Both the position numbers and the translations under genes were made by a program. The notes under the pieces were generated by a model. It was not told where the DNA came from. It was given only the letters and a program-made list of their open reading frames with translations, and made no database searches. This document shows positions 1 to 6,183 of a DNA stretch of 12,519 nucleotides, in pieces. Source of the DNA: Peptostreptococcaceae bacterium (GTDB lineage: Bacteria; Bacillota_A; Clostridia; Peptostreptococcales; Acidaminobacteraceae). The stretch is from positions 1-12,519 of the forward strand of contig JABXKX010000212.1 in assembly GCA_013619035.1 (NCBI GenBank), given 5' to 3'. Position 1 is the first letter of the stretch; each line of letters starts with the position of its first letter.

Positions 1-205
1 TATCATACTCAGTTTAAGACTCAATAAAGGTCTTGATATAAATAAAATTAATGACTTATATGAAATAGACTTTTTAAAATCATTTAAAGATGAGATTGAA
101 AGATTGTTAAAAGATGAATTGATTGAACTCAATAACAATGTGATGACTTTAACCTCATTGGGTAGAGATTTATCGAATCAAGTTTTTGTGGCTTTTTTGA
201 ATTAA
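1..205 (+). CDS. hemW: HemW-like radical SAM protein, C-terminal end (partial)
   Basis: The reading frame is open from base 2 to the TAA at 203-205 and gives 67 residues with the 5' end outside the window. The pattern (LRLNKGLDINKI at the start, a central FKDEIERLL helix, then LTSLGRDLSNQVFVAFLN at the end) matches the C-terminal winged-helix-like tail of HemW, the heme chaperone once called oxygen-independent coproporphyrinogen III oxidase-like. The radical SAM cysteines lie upstream and cannot be checked. The context supports the call, since hemW commonly sits just before hrcA in Firmicutes. HemW is thought to bind heme and deliver it to membrane respiratory proteins; whether this copy does so cannot be judged from the tail. 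No terminator is seen directly after the stop. Confidence 0.82.
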   Translation, partial: IILSLRLNKGLDINKINDLYEIDFLKSFKDEIERLLKDELIELNNNVMTLTSLGRDLSNQVFVAFLN

Positions 206-217
206 ATAAAATGGATA

Positions 218-245
218 TTGAAAAATAAATAAACTATGTTATTAT
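218..245 (+). promoter_or_regulatory. Weak sigma-A-like promoter candidate for the zinc-ribbon gene
   Basis: TTGAAA at 218-223 and TATTAT at 240-245 are separated by 16 bases. Transcription would begin near 252, very close to the GGAGG ribosome site at 255-259, so the leader would be very short. In AT-rich DNA such a match can arise by chance, and read-through from hemW is an equally good explanation. Confidence 0.3.
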
Positions 246-263
246 GGAACAAATGGAGGTTTT

Positions 264-632
264 ATGTTTATATTTGGACTTGGAAAACGTAGTTATAAAG
301 TGTTAGGGGAGACAAAACCACATAAATGTGTCAGTTGTACCCATGAAAGACCTTTTAAATACGTTGAAGAAAAAAGATGGTTCACATTCTTCTTCATACC
401 GATATTCGCTTATAAGAAAAGAGAATTGATTGTATGTCAAATATGTGGAGCGGGTGTTGAAGCAACCGATGAAATATCGTATATGGAAATTGATACACCA
501 ATAGAAGAAAAGAAAAAACGTGAATCTATATTAAGATCAATTAAAGAAAAATTCGATCGTGGAGAAATATCACAAAACGAATATATAAGAATGGTCAATG
601 TTTTAAAATTTGAATCACAACATACAAATTAG
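264..632 (+). CDS. Small zinc-ribbon protein with C-terminal SHOCT-like segment
   Basis: This 122-residue protein starts at ATG 264 behind a GGAGG site (255-259). Two CxxC pairs, C22/C25 (CVSC) and C58/C61 (CQIC), would bind one zinc ion. Between them is the hydrophobic run WFTFFFIPIFAYKKRELIVC, a pattern typical of the zinc_ribbon_15-type family. Residues 80-92 are highly charged. Residues 88-115 (ILRSIKEKFDRGEISQNEYIRM) resemble the SHOCT short C-terminal motif, an oligomerisation segment on many small bacterial proteins. There is no signal peptide; the run around residues 40-50 is short for a membrane span. Its TAG stop lies inside the first CIRCE operator. The biochemical role is unknown, and the hemW/hrcA setting does not give one. 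The family assignment is from pattern recognition only. Confidence 0.8.
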   Translation: MFIFGLGKRSYKVLGETKPHKCVSCTHERPFKYVEEKRWFTFFFIPIFAYKKRELIVCQICGAGVEATDEISYMEIDTPIEEKKKRESILRSIKEKFDRGEISQNEYIRMVNVLKFESQHTN

Positions 633-655
633 CACTCTGGATATCAGAGTGCTAA
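629..655. promoter_or_regulatory. CIRCE operator 1 (HrcA binding site), upstream of the promoter
   Basis: TTAGCACTC (629-637), a 9-base spacer (638-646) and GAGTGCTAA (647-655) match the CIRCE consensus with no mismatch in either arm. CIRCE is the binding site of the HrcA repressor, whose gene lies just downstream. This copy ends 27 bases before the -35 box, so it cannot directly block polymerase there; it may help through cooperative binding or looping with the second site, or it may be an older duplicate kept for its terminator function. Confidence 0.88.
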
Positions 656-661
656 TTTTTT
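629..661 (+). terminator. Rho-independent terminator built on a CIRCE inverted repeat
   Basis: TTAGCACTCTG (629-639) and CAGAGTGCTAA (645-655) form an uninterrupted 11-bp stem with a 5-base loop (640-644), followed directly by six T (656-661) and further T-rich sequence. This is the form of an intrinsic terminator for transcripts coming from the zinc-ribbon gene and perhaps hemW. The outer 9 bp of each arm are exactly the CIRCE consensus, so the same bases also form an operator. Confidence 0.72.
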
Positions 662-682
662 ATTTATTTTTTATAAAATCCC

Positions 683-711
683 TTGACATCAATGTTCTAT
701 GAGTGTATATT
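683..711 (+). promoter_or_regulatory. Sigma-A promoter of the hrcA-grpE-dnaK-dnaJ operon
   Basis: A perfect TTGACA (683-688) and TATATT (706-711) are spaced by 17 bases. The predicted start of transcription is near 718, about 10 bases before the second CIRCE. A vegetative promoter with CIRCE at the start of the transcript is the standard arrangement for HrcA-controlled (class I) heat-shock operons. Confidence 0.88.
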
Positions 712-727
712 TGTTGTAGAAATTGAT

Positions 728-754
728 TTAGCACTCGAAAATGTTGAGTGCTAA
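728..754. promoter_or_regulatory. CIRCE operator 2 (HrcA binding site), in the operon leader
   Basis: TTAGCACTC (728-736), a 9-base spacer (737-745) and GAGTGCTAA (746-754) match the CIRCE consensus exactly. The site lies just after the predicted start of transcription, where bound HrcA would block initiation or early elongation. The mRNA copy could also form a 9-bp hairpin immediately before the hrcA ribosome site (GAGAGG ending at 764). The centre-to-centre distance to the first CIRCE is 99 bp. Confidence 0.93.
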
Positions 755-771
755 TAAAGAGAGGAACTGCT

Positions 772-1800
772 ATGGTAGACGATCGAAAACTTAAAATACT
801 AAGAGTTATAATTGACGATTTTATCAGAACAGCACAACCTGTAGGCTCAAGAACCCTTGCAAAGAAATATGGTCTTGGTATTTCATCGGCTACGATTAGA
901 AATGAAATGGCAGATTTAGAGGATTTAGGTCTTTTGACTCAACCTCATACATCAGCAGGACGTGTACCTTCAGAAGATGGCTACAGATTATATGTTGATA
1001 GCTTGATGCAAAATAGAAAGCTAGACATACAACAAAAAGATCTGATTAGAAAACTTTTGTTACACCGAGTGATTGAGATTGATGATGTGATTGAACAAAC
1101 ATCTGCAATTATGGCTGAAATGACAGGGCTAGTTTCATTGGTTTCCCTACCTCAATTTAAAAAAAGTAAACTTGAGAATATGAAATTAATAAGAGTTACA
1201 GATTCTAAAGTGATGCTGATATTGGTTTCAAGCTCTGGTATTGTGAAAAATCTTACTCTGGCGATGAGCGACATCAATCAAAGAGTTTTGGATATGATCT
1301 CAGATACGTTGCTTCATAAATTACATGGAACACCGATTGAAGACATAACACCGAAAGCGATTCACAATATCAAAAAAGAGTTAGTAGAATATGCAGACCT
1401 GATAGAATATCTAGTACCATTACTGAGAGATACACTGAGAGAAATTGATGATGTAGATGTACAGTTAGACGGTGTTAATAACATATTCAATTATGCAGAG
1501 TATCAAGATGTTCATAAAGTTAGAAATCTTTATGAAAAGATAACAAGTAAAAAATTCCAAAGTTTGGTGATTAATACGAGACCTTTATCGGATGAAGTTT
1601 CAATCGGTATAGGTAAGAATAATCAGATTGATGATTTATCAGACTGTAGTATTATTTCAGCAACATACAAGTTTAATGGCAAACAAGCTGGTACCTTATG
1701 TTTTATTGGTCCGACAAGAATGGACTATTCATTAGCAGTATCAGTTATGGGATATATAAAAGAAACACTGGAAGGTATTTTTTCCGGAATATATTTATAA
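772..1800 (+). CDS. hrcA: Heat-inducible transcription repressor HrcA
   Basis: HrcA is a dimeric repressor that binds CIRCE and releases its operon when the GroEL chaperone is busy with unfolded protein. I place the start at ATG 772 (342 residues) because GAGG at 761-764 is well spaced and the protein then begins in the usual family way (VDDRKLKILRVIIDDF). A longer in-frame GTG at 748 would lie inside the CIRCE arm and has no ribosome site. Seen features are the N-terminal winged helix with SSATIRNEMADLEDLGLL (about 38-55), the family motif PHTSAGRVPSEDGYRLYVD (58-76), a GAF-like middle with an inserted domain, and the C-terminal GPTRMDYSLAV motif. It is first in the operon and autoregulated through the two CIRCE sites. 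The stop TAA abuts the grpE leader. Confidence 0.96.
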   Translation: MVDDRKLKILRVIIDDFIRTAQPVGSRTLAKKYGLGISSATIRNEMADLEDLGLLTQPHTSAGRVPSEDGYRLYVDSLMQNRKLDIQQKDLIRKLLLHRVIEIDDVIEQTSAIMAEMTGLVSLVSLPQFKKSKLENMKLIRVTDSKVMLILVSSSGIVKNLTLAMSDINQRVLDMISDTLLHKLHGTPIEDITPKAIHNIKKELVEYADLIEYLVPLLRDTLREIDDVDVQLDGVNNIFNYAEYQDVHKVRNLYEKITSKKFQSLVINTRPLSDEVSIGIGKNNQIDDLSDCSIISATYKFNGKQAGTLCFIGPTRMDYSLAVSVMGYIKETLEGIFSGIYL

Positions 1801-1812
1801 GTGAGGGATCAA

Positions 1813-2364
1813 ATGGCGAAGAAGAAGAATGTTTCAGAAGACATTAAAGAAGAAGTGCTTGAAACTGAAGAAACAACCGAAGAAACGGTTGAAGTTGAAG
1901 AAGTTACTGAAGCACCTGAGTTTTCTGAAGTAGATAAGTTGAAGAATGAATGTGCAGAGATCAACGATAAATTTGTTAGATTGCAAGCGGAGTTCTTAAA
2001 CTTCAAAAAAAGAACAGAAAAAGAAAAATCGAATTTATATAAGTTTGCAAACGAGAAATTATTTGTAGATTTATTACCGCTTATGGACAACATGGAAAGA
2101 GCACTTGCTTCTACTGAAAGTGGTTCAGATGGTATTATTGATGGCTTAAAAATGATTAAGAAAAGCTTAGATGAATTATTCATTAAAAATGATGTGCTTC
2201 CTATAGAAGCAATCGGTCATGAATTTGATCCAGAGCTACATCATGCAGTGATGAGTGATGAAAGTGATGATCATGAAGCTGAACATGTAATAGAAGAATT
2301 TCAAAAAGGATATAAATTAAACGATAAAGTGATTAGACATTCGATGGTTAAGGTATCGAAATAA
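1813..2364 (+). CDS. grpE: Nucleotide exchange factor GrpE
   Basis: GrpE is the dimeric cytosolic factor that releases ADP from DnaK and so restarts its cycle. I choose ATG 1813 (183 residues): GAGGG just upstream serves as its ribosome site, whereas the in-frame GTG at 1801 touches the hrcA stop and would use that site as coding sequence. Residues 9-40 are a Glu/Thr-rich, probably disordered tail. Residues about 41-85 form the long paired helix (EINDKFVRLQAEFLNFKKR). Residues 86-125 form the small helix bundle (LLPLMDNMERAL). The C-terminal beta domain carries the family motifs FDPELHHAVM (138-147) and GYKLNDKVIRHSMVKV (166-181). It lies between hrcA and dnaK with no room for a separate promoter. 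Confidence 0.96.
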   Translation: MAKKKNVSEDIKEEVLETEETTEETVEVEEVTEAPEFSEVDKLKNECAEINDKFVRLQAEFLNFKKRTEKEKSNLYKFANEKLFVDLLPLMDNMERALASTESGSDGIIDGLKMIKKSLDELFIKNDVLPIEAIGHEFDPELHHAVMSDESDDHEAEHVIEEFQKGYKLNDKVIRHSMVKVSK

Positions 2365-2379
2365 GAGGAGGAAATTAAA

Positions 2380-4206
2380 ATGGCTAAAGTTATAGGTATT
2401 GACTTAGGAACAACAAATTCATGTGTATCAGTATTAGAGGGTGGCGAACCAACAATCATCCCTAATGCAGAAGGAAATAGAACGACTCCATCAATCGTAG
2501 CATTTACAAAGAGTGGTGAGAGATTAGTTGGTGAAACGGCTAAGAGACAAGCAATCACAAATCCAGATAGAACAATTGCATCTATTAAAAGAGAAATGGG
2601 ACAAAACTTCCCTACAGATATCGATGGTAGAAACTACTCTCCACAAGAGATTTCAGCTATGGTTCTTGGAAAATTAAAAGCAGATGCTGAGAGTTATTTA
2701 GGTGAAAAAGTGACTGAAGCAGTAATCACTGTACCAGCTTACTTTACTGATGCTCAAAGACAAGCAACTAAAGATGCGGGTAGAATTGCTGGATTAGAAG
2801 TAAAAAGAATTGTAAATGAGCCAACTGCTGCTTCATTATCTTACGGTTTAGATAAAACAGACCAGCAACAAAAGATTTTAGTATTTGACCTTGGTGGTGG
2901 TACATTTGATGTATCTATCTTAGAGATTGGTGATGGCGTATTTGAAGTACTTGCAACAAATGGAGATAATCACTTAGGTGGTGATGACTTCGATAAAGTT
3001 GTTATGGACTTTATGGCTGAGCAATTCAAAGCTGAACATGGTATTGATTTAAGAACTGATAAAATGAGTAAACAAAGATTAAAAGAAGCAGCTGAAAAAG
3101 CTAAAAAAGAATTATCTTCTACTCAAACAACAAATGTAAACTTACCATTTATTACTGCAAGTGCAGCTGGTCCTTTACATTTAGATATGGATATTACAAG
3201 AGCTAAATTTGATCAATTATCATCAAAATTAGTTGATAAAACTCAAGAGCCTACTAGAAAAGCAATTAAAGATGCTGGTATCAATGCTAGTGAATTATCA
3301 CAAATCATCTTAGTTGGTGGTTCTACAAGAATTCCAGCTGTTCAAGAATCAGTTAAAAAGATCACTGGTAAAGATGCTCATAAAGGTATTAATCCGGATG
3401 AGTGTGTTGCTGTAGGTGCTGCGATTCAAGCAGGTGTATTATCAGGTGAAGTAAAAGATTTATTACTTCTTGATGTAACACCACTTTCATTGGGTATTGA
3501 AACATTAGGTTCAGTATTTACAAAATTAATTGAAAGAAATACAACTATTCCAACTAAGAAGAGTCAAGTATTCTCAACTGCTGCAGATAACCAACCTGCT
3601 GTTGATGTACATGTTCTTCAAGGTGAAAGACAAATGGCTACTGATAACACAACTCTTGGTAGATTCCAATTAGATGGTATCCCACCAGCAAGAAGAGGTG
3701 TGCCACAAATCGAAGTAACATTTGATATTGATGCGAACGGTATTGTTCATGTATCAGCAAAAGATTTAGGAACTGGTAAAGAGCAACATATCACTTTAAC
3801 AGCTTCTACTCACTTAAGTGATGATGAAATTGAAGCAAAAGTTCAAGAAGCAGAAAAATTTGCTGAAGAAGATGCTAAGAAAAAAGAATTAATTGAAGCT
3901 AAGAACCAAGGTGATTCTATGGTTTATGAGTTAGAAAAGACTTTAGAAGAGCAAAAAGAGAAAATTACAGAAGATGAAAAAGCTGCTGTAGATCCAAAAA
4001 TTGAAGCGTTAAAAGAAGCATTAAAAACAGATGATGTAGAAGCTATTAAAAAAGCAACTGAAGAATTAACAACTGCATTCCAACCTATCGCTCAGAAAAT
4101 GTATTCACAAGAGCAAGCTGAACAAGCACAGGGACAAGCTGGTCCTGAGCAAGCTGCTGGTGAAGAAGTAGTTGATGCTGACTACGAAGTAGTAGACGAA
4201 GAGTAA
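2380..4206 (+). CDS. dnaK: Chaperone protein DnaK (Hsp70)
   Basis: DnaK is the ATP-driven Hsp70 that holds and releases unfolded protein segments in the cytosol, working with DnaJ and GrpE. The start at ATG 2380 follows a perfect AGGAGG (2366-2371) with 8-base spacing, probably the strongest ribosome site here. It has 608 residues, the usual Firmicute length and shorter than the enterobacterial protein, whose ATPase domain carries an extra segment. Phosphate-binding loops are IDLGTTNS (7-14) and [12 protein letters not shown] (168-179); the adenosine motif is [11 protein letters not shown] (311-321); the hydrophobic interdomain linker is [10 protein letters not shown] (359-368). The beta sandwich and helical lid follow. 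The tail is a Gln/Gly/Ala-rich stretch ending in [14 protein letters not shown], the normal acidic end. No key residue is missing. Confidence 0.98.
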   Translation: MAKVIGIDLGTTNSCVSVLEGGEPTIIPNAEGNRTTPSIVAFTKSGERLVGETAKRQAITNPDRTIASIKREMGQNFPTDIDGRNYSPQEISAMVLGKLKADAESYLGEKVTEAVITVPAYFTDAQRQATKDAGRIAGLEVKRIVNEPTAASLSYGLDKTDQQQKILVFDLGGGTFDVSILEIGDGVFEVLATNGDNHLGGDDFDKVVMDFMAEQFKAEHGIDLRTDKMSKQRLKEAAEKAKKELSSTQTTNVNLPFITASAAGPLHLDMDITRAKFDQLSSKLVDKTQEPTRKAIKDAGINASELSQIILVGGSTRIPAVQESVKKITGKDAHKGINPDECVAVGAAIQAGVLSGEVKDLLLLDVTPLSLGIETLGSVFTKLIERNTTIPTKKSQVFSTAADNQPAVDVHVLQGERQMATDNTTLGRFQLDGIPPARRGVPQIEVTFDIDANGIVHVSAKDLGTGKEQHITLTASTHLSDDEIEAKVQEAEKFAEEDAKKKELIEAKNQGDSMVYELEKTLEEQKEKITEDEKAAVDPKIEALKEALKTDDVEAIKKATEELTTAFQPIAQKMYSQEQAEQAQGQAGPEQAAGEEVVDADYEVVDEE

Positions 4207-4229
4207 TAGTTAGACCAATACAGAAAACT

Positions 4230-4254
4230 CACAGGTGTCTTCGGACGCCTTGTG
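4230..4254 (+). other. UUCG-tetraloop hairpin between dnaK and dnaJ
   Basis: CACAGGTGTC (4230-4239), the loop TTCG (4240-4243) and GACGCCTTGTG (4244-4254) fold into a 10-bp RNA stem with one bulged U and one G-U pair, closed as C(UUCG)G, a very stable tetraloop. No T run follows, so it is not an intrinsic terminator. A role in mRNA processing, stability or partial attenuation, letting dnaK exceed dnaJ, is plausible but inferred. Confidence 0.6.
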
Positions 4255-4285
4255 GTGTTTGTGAAGATAGAAAGGCGGTTGTGCA

Positions 4286-5419
4286 GTGAGTGACAAGCGA
4301 GATTATTATGAAACCCTCGGTGTAGAAAAAGGTGTTTCAGAACAGGATCTTAAAAAAGCTTATAGAAAAATGGCGATGAAGTATCACCCTGATAGAAACG
4401 CTGATAATAAAGAAGCTGAAGATAAATTTAAAGAAGTAAATGAAGCATATGAAGTATTGAGTGACACTGAAAAGAGAAATCTATATGATCAATTTGGTCA
4501 TGCAGGCGTCAATCAAAATCAAGGCGGCTTTGGCGGCGGTGGTTTTGAAGGCTTTGGCGGTTTTGAAGATATCTTTAGTGACTTCTTTGGTGGTGGTTTC
4601 TCATCAGGAAGAAGGTCTAATGGACCAAGACGTGGTGGCGATATTAGAGTAGATATCACTTTATCGTTTGAAGATGCTGCTTTTGGTGTTAAAAAAGACA
4701 TAGAATTCTTAAGAACTGAAGATTGTCATACTTGTGGTGGTGAAGGTGCTGAACCAGGTACAGGTACTTCGACATGTCCAGATTGTAATGGACAAGGTCA
4801 AGTGAGATATGCTCAAAGAAGTCTATTTGGTGAAACCGTTCAAGTTAAAGAGTGTGATAGATGTCATGGTAAAGGTAAAGTGTACGATACACCATGTCAT
4901 ACATGTAAAGGTCATGGAAAAGTACGTAAGAAGAAGAGCATGACTATAGAGATACCTGCTGGTGTGGATAGTGGTTCTGTATTATCTCTAAGAGGTGAGG
5001 GACAACTTGGTGCCAAAGGTGGTCCTAGAGGCGATGTTAAAGTCGTGATGAGAGTTAAAGATCATAATCTGTTTGTACGTGATGGCAACCATGTAATGTA
5101 TGAACTTCATATTACTTTTGCTCAAGCAACTTTAGGTGCTGAAGTGATTGTACCAACACTTGAAGGTAAAGTTAAGTACAAAATCACACCGGGTACACAA
5201 AGTGGTACAATGTTTAGACTGAAAGGTAAGGGAATTCCTGTACTGAATGGTTATGGAAAAGGTGATCAATATGTTAAAGTAATTGTTGATGTACCATCTA
5301 AACTGACAGATGAACAAAAAGAAAGATTAATTGAATATGCCGTATCTACTGGTGAAACGAATGAATTCAGTTCTAAACCAAAAGGATTTTTCAATAAAGT
5401 AAAAGATGCATTATCTTAA
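4286..5419 (+). CDS. dnaJ: Chaperone protein DnaJ (Hsp40, class A)
   Basis: DnaJ delivers unfolded proteins to DnaK and stimulates its ATPase. The start is GTG at 4286: it is the only start between the in-frame TAG at 4268 and the J domain, and it follows AAGGCGG (4272-4278), one base off the ideal ribosome site. The weaker start codon and site than those of dnaK fit a lower yield. The 377 residues show every class A part: J domain (about 4-70) with HPD at 34-36, a Gly/Phe-rich linker (about 73-117), four zinc-binding repeats (CHTCGGEG 147-154, CPDCNGQG 164-171, CDRCHGKG 190-197, CHTCKGHG 204-211) that bind two zinc ions, and the C-terminal substrate-binding beta domains. It is the last gene of the operon, closed by a terminator overlapping its stop. 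Confidence 0.97.
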   Translation: MSDKRDYYETLGVEKGVSEQDLKKAYRKMAMKYHPDRNADNKEAEDKFKEVNEAYEVLSDTEKRNLYDQFGHAGVNQNQGGFGGGGFEGFGGFEDIFSDFFGGGFSSGRRSNGPRRGGDIRVDITLSFEDAAFGVKKDIEFLRTEDCHTCGGEGAEPGTGTSTCPDCNGQGQVRYAQRSLFGETVQVKECDRCHGKGKVYDTPCHTCKGHGKVRKKKSMTIEIPAGVDSGSVLSLRGEGQLGAKGGPRGDVKVVMRVKDHNLFVRDGNHVMYELHITFAQATLGAEVIVPTLEGKVKYKITPGTQSGTMFRLKGKGIPVLNGYGKGDQYVKVIVDVPSKLTDEQKERLIEYAVSTGETNEFSSKPKGFFNKVKDALS

Positions 5420-5444
5420 GAACTCGAAAGAGTTCTTTTTTTTT
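5418..5444 (+). terminator. Rho-independent terminator of the dnaK operon
   Basis: AAGAACTC (5418-5425), the loop GAAA (5426-5429) and GAGTTCTT (5430-5437) form an 8-bp stem with a GNRA tetraloop, merging into a run of nine T (5436-5444). The stem begins inside the dnaJ stop codon, so termination is immediate. Confidence 0.9.
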
Positions 5445-5610
5445 ATAATTTTCTGCGATACGACAAGTCAACAACTAAATATTACTAAAGTGAGAGTTGT
5501 TCTGATGGTCGGTTTAGAGGTATTAATTCCAAAGTAAATCAGTTCTTGACTGATTAATTTTTTAGAGAGGTTTTATACATATTAAAAAGTTATAAAGACG
5601 CCAAATTCTA
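5445..5610. other. Non-coding stretch with weak inverted repeats
   Basis: No gene is supported here. Two inverted repeats can be seen: AACAACT (5470-5476) with AGTTGTT (5495-5501), and AATCAGT (5537-5543) with ACTGATT (5549-5555). The second has a 5-base loop and is followed by AATTTTTTT, so it could act as a weak terminator, either as a second stop for the dnaK operon or for a short RNA. A 10-codon reading frame (ATG 5505 to TAA) lies just before it, without a convincing ribosome site. Nothing here matches a riboswitch class that I recognise. Confidence 0.35.
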
Positions 5611-5644
5611 TTGTATGTTTTGATGAATTAGGTTAATATATACT
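5611..5644 (+). promoter_or_regulatory. Candidate promoter of the marR-ABC exporter operon
   Basis: TTGTAT (5611-5616) and TAATAT (5634-5639) are 17 bases apart; an overlapping TATACT (5639-5644) is a better -10 match but lacks a good -35 box. Either would begin transcription near 5646-5652, placing the palindrome cluster at the start of the transcript. A second possibility, TTGTTT (5656-5661) with TATACG (5679-5684), lies inside the palindromes. The exact promoter is uncertain. Confidence 0.35.
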
Positions 5645-5652
5645 TCGTACCC

Positions 5653-5692
5653 CGATTGTTTCGTATACGAAATATACATATACGAAACATCG
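5653..5692. promoter_or_regulatory. Palindromic operator candidate for the MarR regulator
   Basis: A perfect 14-bp palindrome TTTCGTATACGAAA lies at 5659-5672, and its right half recurs as TATACGAAA at 5679-5687. At larger scale CGATTGTTTCGTATA (5653-5667) is the inverse of TATACGAAACATCG (5679-5692) apart from one extra T. MarR proteins bind dyads of about this size close to their own start. The position 33 bases before the marR start suggests autoregulation together with the exporter genes. Confidence 0.6.
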
Positions 5693-5724
5693 TTACACGA
5701 ACGAATTGAAATGAGGTGAAAAAA

Positions 5725-6183
5725 ATGATTGATATTACAACTCAAAACTTACAGATGCTCACAAACTTTAAATTTATCCAACATGCCTTTAAAAAGAAGA
5801 TGCATGCACATTTTAAGGACTTGGCATTAACTGCACCTCAGGGGATGTTGATGTTTACTGTGCATTCAAAAGGTTCGATGAAGATTAGTGAAATCAGTAA
5901 ACTTATGGGGTTATCCAATAGTACGGTTTCTGGAATTGTTGATCGATTAGAAATGCAAGGTTGTGTTAAGAGGATACGATCCGAAGAAGATCGACGAGTT
6001 GTGAATGTACATATAACAGATGAAATGAACAAAAAGCTTATTTCGCATGAAGATATGTATGAGAACATGATGAAAGATGCGTTAAAGAATGCATCCAAAG
6101 AAGAGATTAATCAAATAGAATTAGGATTACAAATTTTAAGTGACCTATTAAGAAAAGGACAAGAGGAGACAAAGGATGTTTAA
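5725..6183 (+). CDS. MarR-family transcriptional regulator
   Basis: This 152-residue cytosolic DNA-binding protein probably represses its own operon until a ligand, often a toxic small molecule, releases it. I choose ATG 5725, which has GAGGTG (5713-5718) at good distance; the in-frame GTG at 5716 would lie within that ribosome site. The MarR fold is clear: an N-terminal dimerisation helix, a winged helix at about 38-100 with recognition helix SNSTVSGIVDRLEMQG (64-79), the wing motif EEDRRVVNV (87-95) with the family's D-R-R, and a C-terminal helix pair (EEINQIELGLQILSDLL) for dimer contact. There is no conserved cysteine pattern to suggest redox sensing; the only cysteine is C80. Its stop overlaps the next start by 8 bases, so it is translationally coupled to the ABC pair. 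The ligand is unknown. Confidence 0.92.
   Translation: MIDITTQNLQMLTNFKFIQHAFKKKMHAHFKDLALTAPQGMLMFTVHSKGSMKISEISKLMGLSNSTVSGIVDRLEMQGCVKRIRSEEDRRVVNVHITDEMNKKLISHEDMYENMMKDALKNASKEEINQIELGLQILSDLLRKGQEETKDV

Noticed and set aside
748..771. Extended N-terminus of HrcA from GTG 748
   Set aside because: The start would lie inside the CIRCE right arm with no ribosome site, while ATG 772 has GAGG at the correct distance and gives the usual family N-terminus.
1801..1812. GTG 1801 as the grpE start
   Set aside because: The bases GTGAGGG serve better as the ribosome site for ATG 1813, and the extra residues MRDQ add nothing family-like.
1809..2183. Serine-rich minus-strand frame opposite grpE
   Set aside because: It mirrors the GAA-rich acidic grpE tail (GAA read backwards as TTC) and has no independent signals.
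4519..4701. Proline-rich minus-strand frame opposite the dnaJ Gly/Phe region
   Set aside because: It is a shadow of the GGC/GGT-rich linker of dnaJ and has no ribosome site or family resemblance.
5490..5537. Possible remnant of a gene (frame ending VLMVGLEVLIPK) after dnaJ
   Set aside because: It is too short, has stops just upstream, and resembles no gene usually found after dnaJ such as prmA.
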